A stretch of 64,000 bases of DNA from Streptomyces sp. NP160 (lineage in GTDB: Bacteria; Actinomycetota; Actinomycetes; Actinomycetales; Quadrisphaeraceae): positions 20,830 to 84,829 of the forward strand of contig NZ_VDMJ01000009.1 of NCBI RefSeq assembly GCF_006335115.1, written 5' to 3'. The translations under genes were made by a program, and so were the position numbers. Position 1 is the first letter of the stretch; every line of letters begins with the position of its first letter. The notes beneath the pieces were generated by a model, which saw only the letters and a program-made list of their open reading frames with translations, did no database searches and was not told where the DNA came from. Positions 58,184-64,000 of the stretch are shown here, one piece after another.

Positions 58184-59307
58184 GCCCCCAGGGTCGCGCG
58201 CTCCGCCCGGACCGCCGCGGCCAGGGTGGCCGAGCCCACCACGCGCGTGCCGTCGTAGAGGGCCAGCAGCTGGCCGGGGGCCACGCCGCGGACGGGCTCG
58301 TCGAGCCGGACGCGCACGCCGTCGTCGTCCAGCGCCTCGACGGTGCAGGCCAGCTCCGCGCCGTGGGCGCGCACCTGCGCGCCCAGCCGCTGGCCCGGCT
58401 CGGGAGCCGGGCCGCACCACACGGCGCCGTCGCCGGAGAGGACGTCGACGTCGAGGTCCTCGGCGGGGCCGACCACCACGCGGCGCTCGGCGACGGACAC
58501 CGACAGCACGTAGCGCGGCTTGCCGTCCGCGGCGGGCACGCCGAGGCGCAGGCCGCGGCGCTGACCGACGGTGTAGCCGGCGGCGCCGTCGTGCGTGCCG
58601 ACGCGGCGGCCCGAGCCGTCCACCACGTCCCCGGGCTCCCGCGCGCCCTCCGGCAGCCGGGCGCCGAGCCAGGCGCGGGTGTCGCCGTCGGGCACGAAGC
58701 AGATGTCGGTGCTGTCGGGCTTGTCGGCCAGCGCGAGGCCGCGCGCGGCGGCCTCGGCGCGCACCTCGTCCTTGCTGGTGGCGGTCCCGAGCGGGAACAG
58801 CGCGGTGGCCAGGCGCTGCGGCGGCAGCACGGCCAGCACGTAGGACTGGTCCTTGGCGAGGTCGTGGCTGCGGTGCAGCTCCCGGCCGCCCGTGGTCGTC
58901 CCCGGTCCGTCCTCGAGCCGCGCGTAGTGGCCGGTGGCCACCGCGTCGAAGCCGAGCGCGAGCGCCCGGTCGGCCAGGGCGGCGAACTTCACCTTCTGGT
59001 TGCAGCGCACGCACGGGTTGGGGGTGCGCCCGGCGGCGTACTCGGACACGAAGTCGTCGACGACGTCGCGGCCGAAGCGCTCGGACAGGTCCCACACGTA
59101 GAACGGCACGCCGATGACGTCGGCGGCCCGGCGCGCGTCGCGGGAGTCCTCCACGGTGCAGCAGCCGCGCGCCCGGCCGGGCGTCGCGCTGGGCGACGCG
59201 CTGGCCAGCGCGAGGTGCACCGCCACGACGTCGTGCCCGGCGTCCACCGCGCGGGCGGCCGCCACGGCCGAGTCGACGCCGCCGGACAGCGCCGCCAGCA
59301 CCCTCAC
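58180..59307 (-). CDS. mnmA: tRNA 2-thiouridine(34) synthase
   Basis: The 375-residue enzyme adenylates and thiolates the wobble uridine of tRNAs for Lys, Glu and Gln. The PP-loop [11 protein letters not shown] starts at residue 6. The catalytic pair is Cys in [13 protein letters not shown] and Cys in [16 protein letters not shown] and KDQSYVL are also conserved. GTG 59307 is the start, 10 bases after the desulfurase stop. Sulfur is delivered by the upstream desulfurase. Confidence 0.96.
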   Translation of the reverse strand: MRVLAALSGGVDSAVAAARAVDAGHDVVAVHLALASASPSATPGRARGCCTVEDSRDARRAADVIGVPFYVWDLSERFGRDVVDDFVSEYAAGRTPNPCVRCNQKVKFAALADRALALGFDAVATGHYARLEDGPGTTTGGRELHRSHDLAKDQSYVLAVLPPQRLATALFPLGTATSKDEVRAEAAARGLALADKPDSTDICFVPDGDTRAWLGARLPEGAREPGDVVDGSGRRVGTHDGAAGYTVGQRRGLRLGVPAADGKPRYVLSVSVAERRVVVGPAEDLDVDVLSGDGAVWCGPAPEPGQRLGAQVRAHGAELACTVEALDDDGVRVRLDEPVRGVAPGQLLALYDGTRVVGSATLAAAVRAERATLGA

Positions 59308-59317
59308 CGCGCCGCGC

Positions 59318-60511
59318 TCACGAGCCGGCGAGCGCGAGGCCCGCGGTGCGCGCGCGCTCGACCACGGGGCCGAGCACCTCGGCGACGAGCGCCACGTCGG
59401 CGGCGGTCGAGGTGCGGCCCAGGCTGAACCTCAGCGCCCCGGCGGCGTCGGCGTCGGACAGGCCCATCGCCCGCAGCACGTGGCTGGGCTGCGGCACGCC
59501 GGCGGTGCACGCCGAGCCGGTGGAGCACTCCACCCCGCGGGCGTCGAGGAGGTAGAGCAGCGCGTCGCCCTCGGCGCCCGGCACGGTGACGTGCAGGATG
59601 CCGGGCAGGCGGTCCTCGGCGCGCGAGGCGCCCCGCACCACGGCGTCGGGGACGGCGGCCAGCACGGCGGCCTCGAGCTGGTCGCGCAGGGCGCGCAGAC
59701 CCGCGGAGCGCTCGGCCAGCGTCGAGACGGCAGCGGTGGTGGCCACCGCCAGGCCGCGCGCGGCGGCGGCGTCGACGCTGCCGGAGCGCACGCCGCCCTC
59801 CTGCCCGCCGCCGTGCAGCACGGGCACCAGCGAGGTGCCGCGGCGCAGCACGAGGCCGCCGACCCCCGTGGTGCCGCCCAGCTTGTGACCGGTGAACGAC
59901 AGCGCGGTCAGGCCGGAGGCGGCGAAGTCCACCGGCACCTGGCCGACGGCCTGCACGGCGTCGGAGTGCACCGGGACGCCGTGGCGCGCGGCCAGCTCGA
60001 CCACCTCGGCCAGCGGCTGCAGCGTGCCCACCTCGTTGTTGGCCCACATGACGCTGACCAGCGCCACGGAGGCCGGGTCGCGCTCGAGGGACTCGCGCAG
60101 GGCGTCCACGCGCAGCCGCCCCTCGCCGTCCACGGGCAGCTCCTCCACCTGGGCGCGCAGGCCCGCGGGGTGCTGGCCGAGCCAGTGAGCCGGGTCGAGC
60201 ACGCCGTGGTGCTCCACGGAGGAGACCAGCACGCGCGTGCGCCGCGGGTCCTCCCCCTGCCGGGCCCAGAACAGGCCCTTGACCGCGAGGTTGTCGGACT
60301 CGGTGCCGCCGCCGGTGAGCACCACCTCGCCGGGGCGCGCGCCGAGCGCGGCCGCGACCTCCTCGCGGGACTCCTCCACCACTCGCCGCGCGGCGCGCCC
60401 CGAGCTGTGCAGGGCGGAGGCGTTGCCCGAGCGCGTGAGCTCGGCGAGCACCGCCTCGGCCGCGGCGGGCAGCACGGGCGTGTCGGCAGCGTGGTCCAGG
60501 TACGCCGTCAC
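59318..60511 (-). CDS. cysteine desulfurase (NifS/IscS family)
   Basis: The 397-residue PLP enzyme opens with [14 protein letters not shown]. The PLP Lys is K210 in FTGHKLGG and the catalytic Cys is C335 in [28 protein letters not shown] and SDAVQAVGQ are also conserved. It supplies sulfur to MnmA (10 bases downstream) and possibly to other thiolation or Fe-S pathways. The GTG at 60511 lies 37 bases from the divergent glgX start. Confidence 0.95.
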   Translation of the reverse strand: MTAYLDHAADTPVLPAAAEAVLAELTRSGNASALHSSGRAARRVVEESREEVAAALGARPGEVVLTGGGTESDNLAVKGLFWARQGEDPRRTRVLVSSVEHHGVLDPAHWLGQHPAGLRAQVEELPVDGEGRLRVDALRESLERDPASVALVSVMWANNEVGTLQPLAEVVELAARHGVPVHSDAVQAVGQVPVDFAASGLTALSFTGHKLGGTTGVGGLVLRRGTSLVPVLHGGGQEGGVRSGSVDAAAARGLAVATTAAVSTLAERSAGLRALRDQLEAAVLAAVPDAVVRGASRAEDRLPGILHVTVPGAEGDALLYLLDARGVECSTGSACTAGVPQPSHVLRAMGLSDADAAGALRFSLGRTSTAADVALVAEVLGPVVERARTAGLALAGS

Positions 60512-60548
60512 GCACCGAGGGTACGTCCATGCGGCAGAGTCATCCCCC

Positions 60549-62870
60549 ATGACCAGCGCGGAGACCACGGCCCTGGGCGTCCACCCGACGCCGGCGGGGG
60601 CGAGGGCGGCCGTCGTGGCGTCCCACGCCGACGCCGTCCACGTCTGCCTGCTCGACGACGACGGCGCCGGCGGCTGGGCGGAGCGGCGCGTGCCGCTCAC
60701 CCGGAGGCCCGGCGGTCTGTGGACCGGGGAGCTGCCGGGCGTGCGCGCGGGGCAGCGGTACGGCCTGCGCGTCGACGGCCCCTGGGACCCGCGCGCCGGC
60801 CTGCGGCACGACCCGGCCAAGCTGCTGCTCGACCCGCACGCCCTGGCCGTCGAGGGCGAGCTGCGCTGGGGGCCGGAGCTGTTCGCGCACGAGGTGGACG
60901 GGCCGCAGTGGCTGCCCCGCACCGGCGACCCCGCCGCCCAGCGGCGCAGCGGGCTCGACAGCGCGGGGTCGGTGCCGGTCGGCGTCGTCGTCGAGGCCCC
61001 GGTGGCCGACCAGGCGGCGCGGCCGCGCACCCCGTGGTCGCGCACGGTCGTCTACGAGGCCCACCTGCGCGGCCTCACGCAGCGGCACCCCGACGTCCCG
61101 CCGGAGCTGCGCGGCACCTGGGCGGGCCTGGCGCACCCCGCCGTCCTCGAGCACCTCACGCGGCTGGGCGTCACGGCGGTGGAGCTGCTGCCGGTGCAGG
61201 CGGTCGGGAACGAGGTCTCGCTGGCCCGGCGCGGCCAGGCGAACTACTGGGGCTACTCCACGCTGAGCTGGTTCGCCCCGGAGCCGCGCTACGCCAGCGC
61301 GGCCGCGCGCGCCGCGGGACCGGCGGCCGTGCTCGCCGAGGTGCGCGACGCCGTGGCGGCGCTGCACGCGGCCGGCCTGGAGGTGCTCCTCGACGTCGTC
61401 TACAACCACTCCTGCGAGGGCCACGCGCACGACGGTCCGTCGCTCTCGCTGCGCGGGATCGACTCCGCCGGCTACTACCGCCTGGACGGCTCCGGCCGCG
61501 ACGTCGACTCCACCGGCTGCGGCAACAGCCTCGACTTCGGCCGGCCGCAGTGCGTGCGCCTCGCCATGGACTCCCTGCGGCACTGGGTGACGGCGTTCGG
61601 GGTGGACGGCTTCCGCTTCGACCTGGCCCCCACCCTCGGCCGCGGCCTGGACGGCGCCTACCGCCCCGACGCCCCGCTGCTCCTCGCCATGGGCGCCGAC
61701 CCCGTGCTGTCCGACGTCAAGCTGGTCTCCGAGCCGTGGGACCTCGGGCCCGACGGGTGGCGCACGGGTGACTTCCCGCAGCCGTTCGCCGAGTGGAACG
61801 ACAGGTTCCGCGACGGCGCCCGGGAGTTCTGGCTGGCGGTGCCGGGCAGGGCCTCGCGGGGTGAGCCCACCGGCTCGGGCCTGGGCGAGCTGGCGCTGCG
61901 CCTCACCGGCTCGGCGGACCTGTTCGGCGGCGGGCCGAACGACCGCGGGCCGATGGCCTCGGTGAGCTTCGTCACCGCGCACGACGGGTTCACCCTCGCC
62001 GACGCCTGCGCGTTCGACCACAAGCACAACCTCGCCAACGGCGAGGACAACCGGGACGGCACGGACTCCAACCGCTCCTGGAACCACGGCATGGAGGGCT
62101 GGCCCGGCGAGGGCGGCACCGCCGCCGGGCCGCTGGCCGACCTGGACGACGCCCACCCGGTCGACCCGGACGAGCTCATGGTGACCGCCCTGCGGCGCCG
62201 CTCGATGCGCAACCTGCTCGCCACGCTGGTGCTCTCCGCCGGAGTCCCGATGATCACCGCCGGTGACGAGCTGGGCCGGAGCCAGGGCGGCAACAACAAC
62301 CCCTACTGCCTCGACGACGAGACCTCCTGGGTGGACTGGCACCTGGCGCCCTGGCAGGAGCACCTGCTGGAGACCACCCGCCAGCTGCTGGCGCTGCGGG
62401 CGGCGCACCCGGTGCTGCACGCCGAGCAGCCGCCGCGCCCCGCCCGCGCGGCCGCGGTGCCGGGCGCCCCGCAGCTGACCTGGTGGGACGCCGAGGGCGG
62501 GCCGATGGACCCCGAGGACTGGCAGGACCCGCAGAACCGCACCGTGCAGGTGCACCTGGGCGCCGCGCAGACCGGCGGGGAGGACCTCCTGCTCGTCCTC
62601 GCCGGGGACCTCGACGACGGCGACCTCGTGCTGCCGCCCCAGGCGGGCGTCGCGGGCTACCGGCTGCTGTGGGACAGCGCCGTCGAGCGCTACCCCGCCG
62701 GCGCGCTCGGGGCCCTCGACGCGGTGGGGACGAAGGTGCCGGTCAGCGCGCTGTCGACCCGGCTGTACCGGCCGGTCGCCTCACCTCAGGACGACGCCGA
62801 CGCCGACGAGGTCGAGCCGGCCGAGGGCCAGACCACCGCGCCGTCGGAGCCGACCACGGCCCGCAGGTAG
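60549..62870 (+). CDS. glgX: glycogen debranching enzyme (isoamylase type)
   Basis: The 773-residue GH13 enzyme removes alpha-1,6 branches during glycogen breakdown. A CBM48-like N-terminal domain ([28 protein letters not shown]) precedes the barrel. Catalytic residues are D358 in GFRFDLA and E395 in SEPWD, with FVTAHDGF downstream; DVVYNHSCEG and HKHNLANGEDNRDG are family motifs. The ATG at 60549 is divergent from the desulfurase. The end overlaps the convergent lipoprotein gene by 85 bases, so the last 28 codons are constrained on both strands. Confidence 0.95.
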   Translation: MTSAETTALGVHPTPAGARAAVVASHADAVHVCLLDDDGAGGWAERRVPLTRRPGGLWTGELPGVRAGQRYGLRVDGPWDPRAGLRHDPAKLLLDPHALAVEGELRWGPELFAHEVDGPQWLPRTGDPAAQRRSGLDSAGSVPVGVVVEAPVADQAARPRTPWSRTVVYEAHLRGLTQRHPDVPPELRGTWAGLAHPAVLEHLTRLGVTAVELLPVQAVGNEVSLARRGQANYWGYSTLSWFAPEPRYASAAARAAGPAAVLAEVRDAVAALHAAGLEVLLDVVYNHSCEGHAHDGPSLSLRGIDSAGYYRLDGSGRDVDSTGCGNSLDFGRPQCVRLAMDSLRHWVTAFGVDGFRFDLAPTLGRGLDGAYRPDAPLLLAMGADPVLSDVKLVSEPWDLGPDGWRTGDFPQPFAEWNDRFRDGAREFWLAVPGRASRGEPTGSGLGELALRLTGSADLFGGGPNDRGPMASVSFVTAHDGFTLADACAFDHKHNLANGEDNRDGTDSNRSWNHGMEGWPGEGGTAAGPLADLDDAHPVDPDELMVTALRRRSMRNLLATLVLSAGVPMITAGDELGRSQGGNNNPYCLDDETSWVDWHLAPWQEHLLETTRQLLALRAAHPVLHAEQPPRPARAAAVPGAPQLTWWDAEGGPMDPEDWQDPQNRTVQVHLGAAQTGGEDLLLVLAGDLDDGDLVLPPQAGVAGYRLLWDSAVERYPAGALGALDAVGTKVPVSALSTRLYRPVASPQDDADADEVEPAEGQTTAPSEPTTARR

Positions 62871-63931
62871 GAGTCGTCGAAGACGCTGGCCGGGTCCGGG
62901 ACGCTCTCCAGCTCCCCGGACCCGACCAGCACCTGGCCCTCGGCCGTCAGCGCCGCAGGGTCGACGTAGCCGATCGGCTCGCCGGCCGGCGTGGAGTCCG
63001 CGACGAGCTTGGACTCGGTGGTGAACACCTGCTCGTTGTGGGTGACGTCGAACCCGCTGCTGCCGCCGGACTTCTCGGCAGCGGCCTGCACGCACTGCTG
63101 CAGCTGGGTCTGGCAGACCTCGTGGGCGTGCAGCAGCGCGCGGACGAAGTCCTGCACGGCGGTGGGGTGGGCCTGCGCGAAGGCCGGGTTGGCGATGAGC
63201 TGGCCGAAGGACCCGACCACGCCGTAGTCCTCGGGGTTCCACTGGGTGACCTGGTCCCCCATGGCCGCCAGCGTGAGCGGCTCGTTGGACTTGTACCCGG
63301 TGAGCGACTGCACCTGGCCGCGCACGAGCACCGTCGGGTCGTAGCCGACCTTCACCTGCTGGACCGAGTCCAGGTCGACGCCGGCGGTGACGAGCATGGC
63401 GCGCAGCGGCGCGGGCAGGCTGCCCTTGTGGCCCAGGGTGGTGCCGTCGAGCTGCGTGAGGTCGGTGACGCTCGGCTCGGTCATGAGGGTGGCGATCGGC
63501 ACGTGCCCGAAGGTGGCGACGCCGACGACGTCCGCCCCACCCGCCACCGCGAGCATCGCCTCCGCGGCGCTGCCGACGCCGGACAGCTGCGCGCGGCCGG
63601 CGGCGGTGAGCTGGGCGCCCTGGGCGGTGTCGCCGCTGCCGGGCTGCAGCTGCACGTCGAGGCAGACGTCCTCGAAGAAGCCCATCGACTCCGCCGCGAC
63701 GGCCTCGAGGATGGTGGTGGACGCCTGGTACTGGTAGCCGGTGAGGTAGGTGACCGTGCCGGCGTCGCGGTTCTGGGCGCAGCGGTCGGCGTCGATGACG
63801 CCGCTGCCCGAGGCCGAGCCCCCGGGCGCGGCCGGCGCGTCGGACGAGCCCGAGCAGGCGGACAGCAGGAGCACGGCGGTGCACGCCGCGGCCAGGGCGG
63901 CGAGCGGTGAGCGGCGTCGGAGCGTGGTCAC
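62786..63931 (-). CDS. ABC-type substrate-binding lipoprotein (NMT1/SsuA-like)
   Basis: The 381-residue exported protein has a lipobox LSAC (C26) and a Gly/Ser linker, then a two-lobed periplasmic-binding fold. GYQYQASTTILEAVAAESMGFFEDVCLDVQL is the typical start of NMT1/THI5-like proteins that bind thiamine precursors, nitrate, taurine or riboflavin. No ATPase or permease is inside the window; they may lie to the right. GTG 63931 is the start. The 85-base tail-to-tail overlap with glgX covers its last 27 codons, and the low-complexity SSASASS ending suggests a recent extension. Confidence 0.85.
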   Translation of the reverse strand: MTTLRRRSPLAALAAACTAVLLLSACSGSSDAPAAPGGSASGSGVIDADRCAQNRDAGTVTYLTGYQYQASTTILEAVAAESMGFFEDVCLDVQLQPGSGDTAQGAQLTAAGRAQLSGVGSAAEAMLAVAGGADVVGVATFGHVPIATLMTEPSVTDLTQLDGTTLGHKGSLPAPLRAMLVTAGVDLDSVQQVKVGYDPTVLVRGQVQSLTGYKSNEPLTLAAMGDQVTQWNPEDYGVVGSFGQLIANPAFAQAHPTAVQDFVRALLHAHEVCQTQLQQCVQAAAEKSGGSSGFDVTHNEQVFTTESKLVADSTPAGEPIGYVDPAALTAEGQVLVGSGELESVPDPASVFDDSYLRAVVGSDGAVVWPSAGSTSSASASS

Positions 63932-64000
63932 AGCGCCGATTGTCGGGCCTCGCTCCCCCTCGCGGCGCCGCGGACGCTCGCGAGTGCGGAGTCCGGGGTC

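Overview
The window is 64 kb of very high G+C DNA with dense, mostly minus-strand genes, many GTG starts and many 4-base ATGA/GTGA gene overlaps. The gene content points to an actinobacterium: GatCAB with GltX and a tRNA-Gln, a CofC/FbiD-type F420 gene, an IclR regulator divergent from leuCD, and an ilvBNC leader peptide. The order gpsA - cofC - (murA) - leuD - leuC / iclR - gltX - FAH - leuB - ilvC - ilvN - ilvB - gatB - gatA - gatC - ligA - MetE-like - mnmA - cysteine desulfurase follows the Rv2982c to Rv3025c segment of Mycobacterium tuberculosis as I remember it. serA is missing from its usual place beside leuB. The genus is not determined; Kineosporia/Quadrisphaera-like lineages are a guess.

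Layout. 0-4 kb: a truncated DMT permease, a polysaccharide deacetylase, a divergent OmpR-type two-component pair and an Hsp20 gene with a HAIR-like operator. 4-11 kb: gpsA, plsC, cofC, murA, leuDC and the IclR regulator. 11-16 kb: a divergent DUF4188/MerR pair with a striking operator array, then FAH-gltX-CPBP protease running directly into tRNA-Gln and tRNA-Glu. 16-20 kb: a membrane protein divergent from a NarL-type sensor/regulator pair. 20-26 kb: ilvE-cimA-rnhA, an LssY_C protein, leuB and a broken small gene. 26-32 kb: an ABC exporter, a DUF2252 protein, an amino-acid permease with a universal stress protein, and a DUF2256-DUF3253 fusion. 32-38 kb: ilvC, ilvN, ilvB with an attenuator, and ilvD. 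38-48 kb: a hydroxyacid dehydrogenase with a second NarL-type pair, a PQQ-type sugar dehydrogenase lipoprotein, two tandem GGDEF-EAL proteins and a BioF-like synthase. 48-60 kb: gatCAB, a low-complexity repeat protein, and a long run from the cysteine desulfurase through mnmA to ligA and a pentapeptide-repeat protein. 60-64 kb: glgX and a substrate-binding lipoprotein.

How it fits together. The branched-chain set (cimA, leuCD, leuB, ilvBN, ilvC, ilvD, ilvE) is enough on paper to make isoleucine from pyruvate through citramalate, and to make valine; for leucine only leuA is not seen. gltX, gatCAB and the two tRNAs form the indirect Gln-tRNA route, and mnmA with the cysteine desulfurase thiolates tRNA. 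Between these conserved blocks lie sensory inserts: three two-component systems, two cyclic-di-GMP proteins and several small regulons with readable operators.

I found no CRISPR array, rRNA, insertion sequence or phage genes. The most interesting items are regulatory: the ilvBNC leader/attenuator, the four-half-site MerR operator, the HAIR and DtxR-like boxes, and tRNAs fused to a protein-coding operon. All protein calls rest on reading the translations; no database was searched.
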